Shown one piece after another: positions 26,726 through 33,816 of a stretch of DNA of 33,824 bases. Below the pieces are notes generated by a model. That model saw nothing but the letters and a program-made list of their open reading frames with translations, was not told the DNA's origin and searched no databases. Position 1 is the first letter of the stretch, and each line of letters begins with the position of its first letter. Position numbers and translations under genes: made by a program. This stretch comes from Gemmatimonadota bacterium (GTDB lineage Bacteria; Gemmatimonadota; Gemmatimonadetes; Gemmatimonadales; GWC2-71-9): contig QHUU01000079.1 in NCBI GenBank assembly GCA_003222155.1, forward strand, positions 1 to 33,824, given 5' to 3'.

Positions 26726-27418
26726 ATGCCGGAGATCGCCAACCTCACCACGCATCGCCGCGGATTCCTGGGGCGCATCGCTGCGGGCGCCGCCGCGCTC
26801 GGATTGGGCGGCTGGGTCGCCCCGCTGGACGCCGCCCCACAATCGCGGTCCGCGCGCGCCGTCTCCGCCAACCACGAGTTCGAGGCCTGGCTCAACAAGA
26901 TCACGGGGAAGCACAAGATGATCTACGACGTCCCCGAGCCGAACGACGGATTCGCGTTCGCGTGGGCGCGCGTCTTCCTCAACACGACCAACGAGACGTA
27001 CGGCACCACGGACGGCGACAACTCGGTCGTGATCGTGCTGCGCCACTCCGGCATTCCCTACGCGATGGAGAGCGCGATGTGGGCGAAGTACAAGCTCGGG
27101 GAGGGGTTCAAGATCGCCGATCCCGCCACCAAGGGGCCCGCCGTGCGCCATCCACTGCTCCGGCTCAAACCGGGCGACGCGCCGATTCCGGGCATGGGCG
27201 CGGACGAGCTGCTCGCCAAGGGTGTCCTGATCGGCGTGTGCAACATCGCGCTCACGATCTACAGCGCGAAGTTCGCGAGCCAGATGGGGATGCAGGCCGA
27301 GGCGATCAAGAAGGAGTGGGTCGCAAGCCTGCTCCCCGGCGTGCAGGTGGTGCCGTCCGGGGTCATCGCCGTCAACCGCTCGCAGGAAAAGGGCTGCGCC
27401 TACTGCTTCGCGGGATGA
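26726..27418 (+). CDS. Tat-exported DsrE-like protein
   Basis: 230 residues. The N-terminus is a twin-arginine signal (HRRGFLGRIAAGAAALGLGG, R11-R12). The mature part resembles the DsrE/DsrF-like alpha/beta fold: NSVVIVLRHSGIPYAM, LLAKGVLIGVCNIALTIYS, and the DsrE-type end GVQVVPSGVIAVNRSQEKGCAYC. Cytoplasmic DsrE/TusD proteins carry sulfur as persulfides on cysteines; here the candidates are the Cys in GVC and the C-x-x-C near the C-terminus. Tat export means it folds, perhaps with a bound group, before crossing the membrane. The neighbouring TsdA-like cytochrome points to periplasmic thiosulfate/tetrathionate chemistry, but the exact role is inference. It converges on the YccA-like gene across a palindrome. 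Confidence 0.8.
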   Translation: MPEIANLTTHRRGFLGRIAAGAAALGLGGWVAPLDAAPQSRSARAVSANHEFEAWLNKITGKHKMIYDVPEPNDGFAFAWARVFLNTTNETYGTTDGDNSVVIVLRHSGIPYAMESAMWAKYKLGEGFKIADPATKGPAVRHPLLRLKPGDAPIPGMGADELLAKGVLIGVCNIALTIYSAKFASQMGMQAEAIKKEWVASLLPGVQVVPSGVIAVNRSQEKGCAYCFAG

Positions 27419-27430
27419 GACAATCGAGGC

Positions 27431-27477
27431 GCGGTAGGGGCGCAGTATGCTGCGCCCCTATCCCGCCGCCCTACCGC
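27431..27477. repeat. Nested palindrome between convergent genes, possible bidirectional terminator or dispersed repeat
   Basis: An inner perfect 11-bp inverted repeat, TAGGGGCGCAG (27435-27445) and its complement (27450-27460), has a 4-base loop. An outer pair, GCGGTAGGG (27431-27439) and CCCTACCGC (27469-27477), overlaps the left arm, so two alternative hairpins are possible. No T-run follows on either strand, so it is not a classical intrinsic terminator. It is placed between the stops of two convergent genes. Confidence 0.8.
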
Positions 27478-27481
27478 ATGG

Positions 27482-28234
27482 CTATCGCCGGCCGCGCGTC
27501 TTGGCCAGGAGGCGCAGCACCTCCAGGTAGAGCCAGATCAGCGTGACCATCAGACCGAAGGCGCCGTACCACTCCATGTATTTGGGCGCGCCGCCGGCCA
27601 CACCGGTTTCGATGAAGTCGAAGTCGAGGATCAGGTTCAGCGCCGCGACGACGACGATCACGCCGCTCACCACGATACTGGCGGTGCTGCTCCCCTGGAC
27701 GAACGGCATGGCGACTCCGAACAGCCGCAGGACCAATCCGACGACGTAGTACAGGGCGATCGCGCCAGTCGCCGCGATCACGCCGAGCTTGAACTTCTCG
27801 GTCGCCTTGATCAGCCCGGTGCGGTAGGCCACGAGCATCGCGGCGAGGGTCGCGAACGTCAGACCGACCGACTGCATCACGATGCCGGGGTACTTGGTCT
27901 CGAGCAGCGCCGAGAGCCCGCCGAGCACCAGCCCCTCGAGCGCGGCGTACACGGGCGCCGTCACGGGAGCCCATTCCTTTTTGAAGATGGTGACGATCGC
28001 GGCGACGAACCCCCCGATTCCGCCGAGCACGATCCATGGGCCCGCCACCGATGGGTCGAGCGCCGTGCGGACCTGGCTCCAGACCCAGGCCGCGGGTACG
28101 ACCACGAGAAAGAGAAGAAACGCCGCCTTGTTGACGGTTCCGTCGAGCGTCATCGCGGGCGCGGTCGGATCGCGCCGCAGGTCGGCGAAGGTGCGGGCGT
28201 TCAGGGCCGGGTTGGACGTGCGCATCAGAGCCAT
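27482..28234 (-). CDS. Bax inhibitor-1/YccA family membrane protein
   Basis: 250 residues with about seven hydrophobic segments. The N-terminus MRTSNPALNARTFADL is typical of the bacterial YccA-like subfamily; later GTVNKAAFLLFLVV, KKEWAPVTAPVYAALEGLVLGGLSALLE, TFATLAAMLVAYRTGLI and FDFIETGVAGGAPKYMEWYGAFGLMVTLIWLYLEVLRLL (with the acidic residues of the presumed pore) fit the family. Members are pH-sensitive calcium-leak channels in some bacteria or interact with membrane proteases such as FtsH; the role here is not shown. Two in-frame ATGs are possible: 28234 (GAGGAG four bases upstream) and 28225, which would match the conserved MRTSNPA start. It is the last gene of a minus-strand run. Confidence 0.85.
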   Translation of the reverse strand: MALMRTSNPALNARTFADLRRDPTAPAMTLDGTVNKAAFLLFLVVVPAAWVWSQVRTALDPSVAGPWIVLGGIGGFVAAIVTIFKKEWAPVTAPVYAALEGLVLGGLSALLETKYPGIVMQSVGLTFATLAAMLVAYRTGLIKATEKFKLGVIAATGAIALYYVVGLVLRLFGVAMPFVQGSSTASIVVSGVIVVVAALNLILDFDFIETGVAGGAPKYMEWYGAFGLMVTLIWLYLEVLRLLAKTRGRR

Positions 28235-28264
28235 GGGACTCCTCGAGAAGATGTACGGTCGAGC

Positions 28265-28270
28265 AATGTA
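28265..28270 (-). promoter_or_regulatory. -10-like box before the YccA-like gene
   Basis: TACATT on the minus strand in an AT-rich 43-bp gap, 30 bases before the ATG at 28234, giving a leader of about 23 bases with GAGGAG. No clear -35 is seen. It may allow transcription of this gene apart from the run upstream. Confidence 0.3.
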
Positions 28271-28277
28271 ATCTAAT

Positions 28278-29276
28278 TCATCGCCATCCCCGGAGGCTGC
28301 GGATCAAGTCGTGCAGCACCAGAAACTTCTCGAACACCGGCACGCCCTTGCGCTTGCGCCCGAACTCCGCGAACAGCTCGCGCAGCCGCCCCCGCCGCGC
28401 GACGTAAAAGCGGAACGTTTCGGCAAAATCCTCCTGCGGATGCGTCGCCGCGTAGGCGGTGACGTAGTTGGGGAGCGTCGTCGTCACGCCGCGCCGCTCG
28501 AAATCCACCCACTTGGAGTCGGCCACCCGATACGCCTTGCGCACCTCGCCGAAGGCGCGGCGGAAGCGTCCGGTCCGGGTGAACGACCAATTGTGGTAGA
28601 GGAACGAGTGCCCGAGCTCGTGGAGAATCAGTCCGGTGAGCATGTTCCACGAGATCTCGTCGCGGCGCCGCTTGCCGGTGACGTAGCGGCGCTCGATTTC
28701 GATGATCTTGGGGGTGCGGTGCGTCACCCCCGAGACACCGGGCCGCAGCAGGACGCGGTAGTTCCAGTCCTTGAGGCGCCCGACCACGAGCAGCTGGCGA
28801 ACCCGGCGCAGCGCCTGGCGGATCAGGTCGCGGCCGGTGGCGTCCTCCCCGCACCAGGGGCAGACCTCCATCCAGTCGTTCACCCCTTTGCTGCAGTGGG
28901 GGCAGACGTTCTGGAATTCGCGATAGTGCCACCGCTGCGGGCGGCCGCACCAGGGGCAGAACCGCATCGGGTACATCACGCCGCCGCCGCAGCCCCAGCG
29001 GCAGCGGCGGTGATACAGGAATCCCTTGGGCGCCTTGAGGGGCTCGGGGCTCGAGTTCCTGTCGGCGATCTCGCGCCCGCACCAGGGGCAATACGAGAAG
29101 CTGTCGGACACGACCCAGCCGCAGTAGTAGCACTCCGCGCCCGTCTGCTTCGTGGTGTCGCGCCATTCGAGCCGTCGCCCGCAGTTGGAGCAGTGCGCCC
29201 AGAAGCGCGCGATCTCCGCCGCGCAGGTGGGGCAGCGCAGCTCGGGTGTCGGCACTTCGCGTCTACGCCGAGTCAC
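28278..29276 (-). CDS. Four-zinc-ribbon protein with HEXXH metallopeptidase domain
   Basis: 332 residues from the GTG at 29276. The N-terminal 145 residues hold four successive zinc-ribbon-like units: C15/C18 with C29/C32, C49/C52 with C63/C66, C92/C96 with C107/C110, and C125/C128 with C139/C142; C-P-W-C-G recurs. After a linker, LILHELGHSF gives a zincin motif H219-E-L-G-H223, and HPQEDFAETF (279-288) offers glutamates for a third ligand as in gluzincins. Related zinc-ribbon plus metallopeptidase proteins exist, but I cannot assign a named family or substrate. No signal peptide, so it is cytoplasmic. Its start lies 14 bases inside the ATP-grasp gene end, so the two are translationally coupled. 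A structural or nucleic-acid/protein-binding role for the ribbons is a guess. Confidence 0.8.
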   Translation of the reverse strand: MTRRRREVPTPELRCPTCAAEIARFWAHCSNCGRRLEWRDTTKQTGAECYYCGWVVSDSFSYCPWCGREIADRNSSPEPLKAPKGFLYHRRCRWGCGGGVMYPMRFCPWCGRPQRWHYREFQNVCPHCSKGVNDWMEVCPWCGEDATGRDLIRQALRRVRQLLVVGRLKDWNYRVLLRPGVSGVTHRTPKIIEIERRYVTGKRRRDEISWNMLTGLILHELGHSFLYHNWSFTRTGRFRRAFGEVRKAYRVADSKWVDFERRGVTTTLPNYVTAYAATHPQEDFAETFRFYVARRGRLRELFAEFGRKRKGVPVFEKFLVLHDLIRSLRGWR

Positions 29277-30267
29277 GTGCCATCGCCTCGTCCACGATCC
29301 GCTGGATGAAGTCGGTGTAGCCCATGCCGGCCTTCTCCGCCGCGTCCGCCATCTCGTTCTCGGCGGCGAGAAACGGATTGGGATTCACCTCGAGCACGTA
29401 CAATTCGTCGTCGTGGGTCAGCCGCAGGTCCACCCGGCCGTAGTCCTGCAGCCACAGCGCGTGAAACGCCGTGGTGCAGATGTCCCCGATCTTCGCGCCG
29501 ACCTCGTCCGACAGCCCCTTGGCGAAGACATTCTTGATCTTCTTGCGCTTGCGGTATTCCTCGTCCCACTTCGCCTTGTACGTGGCGATGCGGTGCTCGC
29601 CGTCGGATTCCCCGAAGGTCAGCTCCACGACGGGGAGCAGCTGGAGCGTCTGATTGCCCAGCAGGCCGACGTACAGCTCCCGTCCCTCGATGAGCTCCTC
29701 GACGATGGCGGCCTGGTGAAACTTCTCGTGGATGAACTTGACCCGGGCCGCGAGATCCGCGTCGTCCTCCACGACGGACGCCTGCGAGATCCCCACCGAC
29801 GCGTCCTCGAGCAACGGCTTCACGATCAGCGGGAACCGCAGCTCCGACGGCCGCACCGGCTTCTCCCCGGGCCGGAACTCGGCGAACGCCGGGACGCGGA
29901 TGCCATGGTGAGCGAGGATCTTCTTGGTGAGCGACTTGTTGCGGGCCACGAGCAGCCCGGTCGGCGACGAGCCGGTGTAGCGATAGCCGTGCATCTCGAG
30001 CACGGTGGCCAAGGCGTACTCGTGCCGCGCCCGCCCGCGAAACGATTCGCATCCGTTGAAGACGAGCTTCGGCTGGAACGCGGCGAGCCGCTCGAGCACC
30101 GGCGCCAGCTGCTCGGCCACGCCGACCATGAGCACGTCGTGCGTCAGGGCCATCAGGGCCCGGGCCACGTCGTACTCCGCCTCCTCGACCTTCGCTTCGA
30201 CTTCCTTCTTGTAGTCGGCGTCCTCCCAGTCGGGGTGGAGCGTGTCGAACACGACGGCGACCTTCAC
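29263..30267 (-). CDS. ATP-grasp ligase, D-Ala-D-Ala ligase-like
   Basis: 334 residues from the GTG at 30267 (GGAGG nine bases upstream; a TTG nine codons earlier lies in a G-rich run without homology). The N-terminal Rossmann-like part (KVAVVFDTL, PKLVFNGCESFRG) and GYRYTGSSPTGLLVARNKSLTKKIL are as in D-Ala-D-Ala ligase relatives. The ATP-grasp core has K150 in PLIVKP, SVGIS, VEELIEGREL (E190-E191) and the Mg-binding end EVNPNP (293-298). Such enzymes join a carboxylate to an amine through an acyl phosphate. It differs from true Ddl in the 40-residue WDEEYRKRKKIKN segment and in lacking mur neighbours, so I call it a ligase of unknown substrate. It overlaps the zinc-ribbon metallopeptidase by 14 bp. 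Confidence 0.85.
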   Translation of the reverse strand: MKVAVVFDTLHPDWEDADYKKEVEAKVEEAEYDVARALMALTHDVLMVGVAEQLAPVLERLAAFQPKLVFNGCESFRGRARHEYALATVLEMHGYRYTGSSPTGLLVARNKSLTKKILAHHGIRVPAFAEFRPGEKPVRPSELRFPLIVKPLLEDASVGISQASVVEDDADLAARVKFIHEKFHQAAIVEELIEGRELYVGLLGNQTLQLLPVVELTFGESDGEHRIATYKAKWDEEYRKRKKIKNVFAKGLSDEVGAKIGDICTTAFHALWLQDYGRVDLRLTHDDELYVLEVNPNPFLAAENEMADAAEKAGMGYTDFIQRIVDEAMARDSA

Positions 30268-30304
30268 CGCCCCGGCCCTCCCCCCCCGCCCCAAACGAGG
30301 AAGT

Positions 30305-30397
30305 GGGAACGCGGAACGCGGAACAGCACGACAGACCGAGTCGCGTGACCCAGGTCGCTGCTCTGTTCTGCGCTCCGCGTTCCGCGTTCCGCGTTCA
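30305..30397. repeat. Inverted repeat built from GCGGAAC heptads
   Basis: The left arm (30305-30326) reads GGGAACGCGGAACGCGGAAC plus AG; the right arm (30363-30397) is its complement with an extra heptad and one degenerate copy, separated by 36 bp. Each arm holds about three tandem copies of a 7-bp unit. The right end contributes TCA, the minus-strand TGA stop of the MFS gene. The RNA could fold into a long stem between the MFS and ATP-grasp genes. Confidence 0.75.
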
Positions 30398-31837
30398 CGC
30401 CTTCACCCTCGCCATATCCCGCCCCACGGTCGTGAGTGCGATGAGGATGACGAGCCCCCCCACGGCCCCCGCCGTCGGCAGCAGCAGCATCGCCGCCCGC
30501 AGGCCGAACCGGTCGGAGAGGTAGCCGATCAGGGGCGGGGCGATGGCGTCGCCGGCGAGATGCGAGAACAGCACGAAGGCGCCCAGCACCGACGCCCGGA
30601 CGGCGGCCGGCACCACGTCGAGAATGACGGCCGAGAGCGGCCCGTTGTACCACGAGTAGAGGAAGAACGTCCCGAACAGGAGCGGCACGAACAGCCGCAG
30701 CTCGTCGATCAGGAGCAGGGCGGCGCACACCGGACCCCCCAGCACGAATCCGGCGCCCGACACGACCACCCGACCTCCGCTCCAGCGTGCCAGCAGCCAG
30801 TCTCCCGTCCTGCCGCCGAACAAGGCGCCCAACGCGCCGCCCGCGAGCCCCCACACGCCGAACTGCCGCCCGATGGTCGCGACCGACAGCCCGTGCGTGC
30901 GCTCGAGGAAGCTCGGTGCCCACGCGATGAGCCCGTTCACGGCAAACGTGACCAGGGCGCCGCCCACGAACATCCAGATCAGCGTCGGCGTTCGGAGCAC
31001 GGTGCCGGAAGCCTGGAGGAAATCGCCGAACGCCGTGGCCGCGACCCCGGTCGCCTCGCTGGTGCCACGCACGGCGATGGGGACGAGGCGCACCACCGTC
31101 CACACGGCGCCGATGCTCACGCACGCGGCGAACGCCGCCGTGTCGAGCCCGGGCGGAAGCCCGTGGAAGACGTCGAGCGCGCCGGAGAGCGCCGCCCCCG
31201 CAAGCGTAAACCAGATCAGCGGCTTTCCAAGATTCAGGGCGCGTCGCGCCCGGGCGCGACCGCGGTCGTACCAGCCCTCCACAGTGGCGCGGATCGTCGC
31301 GGGTGGACGACGCCGCGGCTCCCGCAGGCGCGACGCGAGCAGCGCCAGCACGAATCCCGGGACGCCGAGCACGACAAAGGCCGCCCGCCAGCCGTGGCGC
31401 TCGGCGAGCACACCGCCCAGCCAGATGCCGAGCACGCCGCCGAACGCCATGCCGACGGAGTAGATCCCGATGGCGAAGGCGCGGCGGCGGCCGCGGAACA
31501 ACTCGGCGATCAAGGCCTGCGCGGCGGGCCCGTAACCGGCTTCCCCCACGCCCACCAGCGCCCGGCACAGCAGCAGCTGCCAGAAACGGCCCACCGCCGC
31601 ACCCAGCGCGGTACAGGCGCTCCAGAGGCCCACGCCGAACGCGATCACCGCGCGCCGAGACTTCAGGTCTCCCACCACGCCGAGCGGCAAGGCGAACAGC
31701 GACAGCACGACGACGTACGCGGATCCCAGCCACCCCAGCTGCTGGTCGGAGACGACGAGCTCCCGCTTGATCGGCTCGAACAGGGCGAAGACGACGTTGC
31801 GGTCGATGTAGTTGAGGAGGTTGATGAGCGTGAGCAA
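30395..31837 (-). CDS. MFS transporter, spinster-like
   Basis: 480 residues from the TTG at 31837. MFS features: LLNYIDRN in the first helix, the loop 2-3 motif GVVGDLKSRR, GVGEAGYGPAAQALIAELF (helix 4-5, as in the spinster-like group), GWRAAFVVLGVPGFVLALL, and in the second half GGRTGDWLLAR, FFLYSWYNGPLSAVILDVVPAAVRASVLG. The first helix appears cut by the TTG start: the same frame continues 24 codons upstream through AYAAYALGL to a CTG at 31909, which has GGAGG six bases before it inside the end of the DHS-like gene. The longer form would have a normal N-terminus. The substrate is unknown; neighbours suggest polyamines or sphingoid-like amines, weakly. Confidence 0.85.
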   Translation of the reverse strand: MLTLINLLNYIDRNVVFALFEPIKRELVVSDQQLGWLGSAYVVVLSLFALPLGVVGDLKSRRAVIAFGVGLWSACTALGAAVGRFWQLLLCRALVGVGEAGYGPAAQALIAELFRGRRRAFAIGIYSVGMAFGGVLGIWLGGVLAERHGWRAAFVVLGVPGFVLALLASRLREPRRRPPATIRATVEGWYDRGRARARRALNLGKPLIWFTLAGAALSGALDVFHGLPPGLDTAAFAACVSIGAVWTVVRLVPIAVRGTSEATGVAATAFGDFLQASGTVLRTPTLIWMFVGGALVTFAVNGLIAWAPSFLERTHGLSVATIGRQFGVWGLAGGALGALFGGRTGDWLLARWSGGRVVVSGAGFVLGGPVCAALLLIDELRLFVPLLFGTFFLYSWYNGPLSAVILDVVPAAVRASVLGAFVLFSHLAGDAIAPPLIGYLSDRFGLRAAMLLLPTAGAVGGLVILIALTTVGRDMARVKA

Positions 31838-31889
31838 CCCCAGGGCATACGCCGCGTACGCCCGGGACGTGGCCGCGGGAGCCGCGAGC

Positions 31890-33026
31890 TCAGGGTCTGC
31901 GGTCGACAGTCGTCGCCTCCGCGCGGGCGTCGCGGTCGCCTTTCGCCTCGCGGTATGCCTCGGTGAGCTGGCGCATCAGCTGGTCGCGCCGATCGTACAG
32001 GCGTCTGAGCCGCCGCTTCTTGCGCCTGGCGAGCGCGTACGCGGCGACGATCGGGAAGCCGACCGTGTTATCCACGTAGCAAACCACCGTCCCCGGGAGC
32101 TGGTCGGGGTCGACCTTGCCCCAGCTCACCGCTTCGGCGGGTGTCGCCCCCGACAGTCCGCCGGTGTCGGGGCGGGCATCGGTGATCTGCAGGTAGTAGT
32201 CGTGGCCCTTTTCGCTGATCCCCAGGACCTCCTGGATCTGCGGCTCCGTCTGCAACACGAAATTCTTGGGGCTGCCGCCCCCGATGATGAGGACGCCGCT
32301 TTTGCCGCCGTGCGTCTTGGCGTCGAACACGATCGCCGAGGTCTCGTTCACGTCGGCGCTGGGATCGAAACGCAGCTGGGAGCCCGTGAGCGCCTGCTCG
32401 GCGACGTTCATGCCGATGGACGAATCGCCGGGCGACGACGTGTAGACCGGCACGCCGCACTGATGGGCCACGCCGAGCAAGGACTTCCTCGACAACCCCA
32501 GCGCCTTCTCCCGCTGGAGGATGTAGCCGCCCAGGAGATAGTGGTACTCGGCCGTGCTCATGGGCCGCTGGAACTCGGGCCCCGCCGACACGTCTCGAAT
32601 GAAGGCATCGGTGGAGAGCAGCACCTCGTAGTCGAAGAAGATGTCGTAGATGCGCACCACCCCCTCTTCGCGCAGCTCGACGTCGTCTGCGAACGGCGTC
32701 CCGCGATGCATCGCGAGCCCGAGCCCGAAATGCGCGTCGTGGTAGAGGTTGGCTCCGGTGGAAACGATCCAGTCGAGGAACCCCGCCTCGACGAGGGGGA
32801 TGAGCGTGGACATCCCGAGCCCGGCGGGCGTCATCGCCCCCGTCAGGCTCATCCCCACGGTGACGTCGTCCTCGAGCATCCGCTCGGCGAACAGCCGGCA
32901 TCCCTCCGCCAGGCGGCCCGCGTTGTAGGCGAGGAACGCGTTGTCCACCAGCTCGGGGATCGTCTCCCGGCCGGTGATCGGCTTCGGGTCGATGCGCTGG
33001 CCGCGCAGAAAGTCCTTGCGAGTCAT
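31890..33026 (-). CDS. Deoxyhypusine synthase family protein
   Basis: 378 residues similar to deoxyhypusine synthase, an NAD-dependent enzyme that takes the aminobutyl group of spermidine. Conserved parts are [65 protein letters not shown] and EAVSWGKV, whose K304 is the residue that forms the covalent intermediate. Bacteria lack eIF5A; bacterial members are known to make sym-homospermidine by using putrescine as acceptor, so that is the likely reaction. The C-terminal 50 residues are a basic, charged extension ([14 protein letters not shown]). It starts 18 bp after the LOG gene; the candidate MFS start lies within its 3' end. Confidence 0.88.
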   Translation of the reverse strand: MTRKDFLRGQRIDPKPITGRETIPELVDNAFLAYNAGRLAEGCRLFAERMLEDDVTVGMSLTGAMTPAGLGMSTLIPLVEAGFLDWIVSTGANLYHDAHFGLGLAMHRGTPFADDVELREEGVVRIYDIFFDYEVLLSTDAFIRDVSAGPEFQRPMSTAEYHYLLGGYILQREKALGLSRKSLLGVAHQCGVPVYTSSPGDSSIGMNVAEQALTGSQLRFDPSADVNETSAIVFDAKTHGGKSGVLIIGGGSPKNFVLQTEPQIQEVLGISEKGHDYYLQITDARPDTGGLSGATPAEAVSWGKVDPDQLPGTVVCYVDNTVGFPIVAAYALARRKKRRLRRLYDRRDQLMRQLTEAYREAKGDRDARAEATTVDRRP

Positions 33027-33044
33027 CGTGGCATCCCCAATTCG

Positions 33045-33797
33045 CTAGACGTCGCCGTCGGCAGCCGCCGTCGGGAGCGCCTGCGTGCGGCGCTCGCGCG
33101 CCTGCCGCACGATCGCCACCGCCTCCCGCGGGCTGTCGGTGATGGTGAAGAGCTGCAGGTCCGTGGTGGCGATCTTCCCCTCGCCGGCGACGCGGTCCCG
33201 CAGCCACTCCGCGAGCCCCTGCCAGTACGCCCGGCCGAACAGGATCACGGGGAAGTGCTTCACCTTGCCGGTCTGGATCAGCGTCAGCGCCTCGAACAGC
33301 TCGTCCATGGTGCCGTACCCGCCCGGGAAGACGATGAAGCCCGTGGAGTATTTCACGAACATCGTCTTGCGGACGAAGAAGTAGCGGAAGTTGATGGCGC
33401 GCTCGACGTAGGAGTTGAGCCCCTGCTCGAACGGCAGCTCGATATTGCACCCGATCGACAGGCCGTTCCCCTCCTGGCACCCGCGATTGGCCGCTTCCAT
33501 GATCCCGGGCCCGCCGCCCGTGATGACCGGGAAGCCCTCCTGGGCGAGCAGCCGCGCGGTCTCCACGGCCTTTTCGTAGTAGGGATCGTCAGTCTGGGTG
33601 CGCGCCGACCCGAACACCGTGACGGCGCTGTAGACGTCCGAGAGCGTGTCGAACCCCTCGACGAATTCGCCCATGATCCGGAGTACGCGCCACGAGTCCG
33701 TCTTCGTGAAGGCGCGGCGCTCGCGGGGAACCTGGGAGAGGAGTCGTTCGTCCTCAGTGATCGCCGTCCGTGGCGAGCTGCTCGAGCGCTGCGACAT
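33045..33797 (-). CDS. LOG family (TIGR00730-type) Rossmann-fold protein
   Basis: 250 residues. The two signature motifs are present: GGGPGIMEAANRG (94-106) and PGGYGTMDE (158-166), which in LOG proteins bind the nucleotide monophosphate and form the active site. Plant and bacterial LOG enzymes split the N-glycosidic bond of cytokinin riboside monophosphates or ordinary NMPs; others in the family cleave other nucleotides. The first 45 residues are a charged extension with no known role. The start ATG at 33797 has AGGA five bases upstream and a TATAAC box 13 bases upstream, so this looks like the first gene of the run LOG-DHS-MFS-ATP-grasp-metallopeptidase. Confidence 0.9.
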   Translation of the reverse strand: MSQRSSSSPRTAITEDERLLSQVPRERRAFTKTDSWRVLRIMGEFVEGFDTLSDVYSAVTVFGSARTQTDDPYYEKAVETARLLAQEGFPVITGGGPGIMEAANRGCQEGNGLSIGCNIELPFEQGLNSYVERAINFRYFFVRKTMFVKYSTGFIVFPGGYGTMDELFEALTLIQTGKVKHFPVILFGRAYWQGLAEWLRDRVAGEGKIATTDLQLFTITDSPREAVAIVRQARERRTQALPTAAADGDV

Positions 33798-33810
33798 GGT
33801 CGTCCTGCAC

Positions 33811-33816
33811 GTTATA
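33811..33816 (-). promoter_or_regulatory. -10 box of the LOG gene, promoter continues outside the window
   Basis: TATAAC on the minus strand, 13 bases before the ATG at 33797, followed by AGGA as ribosome-binding site. The -35 would lie beyond base 33824. Confidence 0.5.

Noticed and set aside
30305-30397. Possible CRISPR-like array
   Set aside because: Units are 7 bp, contiguous and inverted between arms; there are no spacers of regular length and no cas genes.
32068-33480. 470-codon minus-strand frame across the DHS-like and LOG genes
   Set aside because: Same-strand out-of-frame reading of two real genes; starts and ends inside them.
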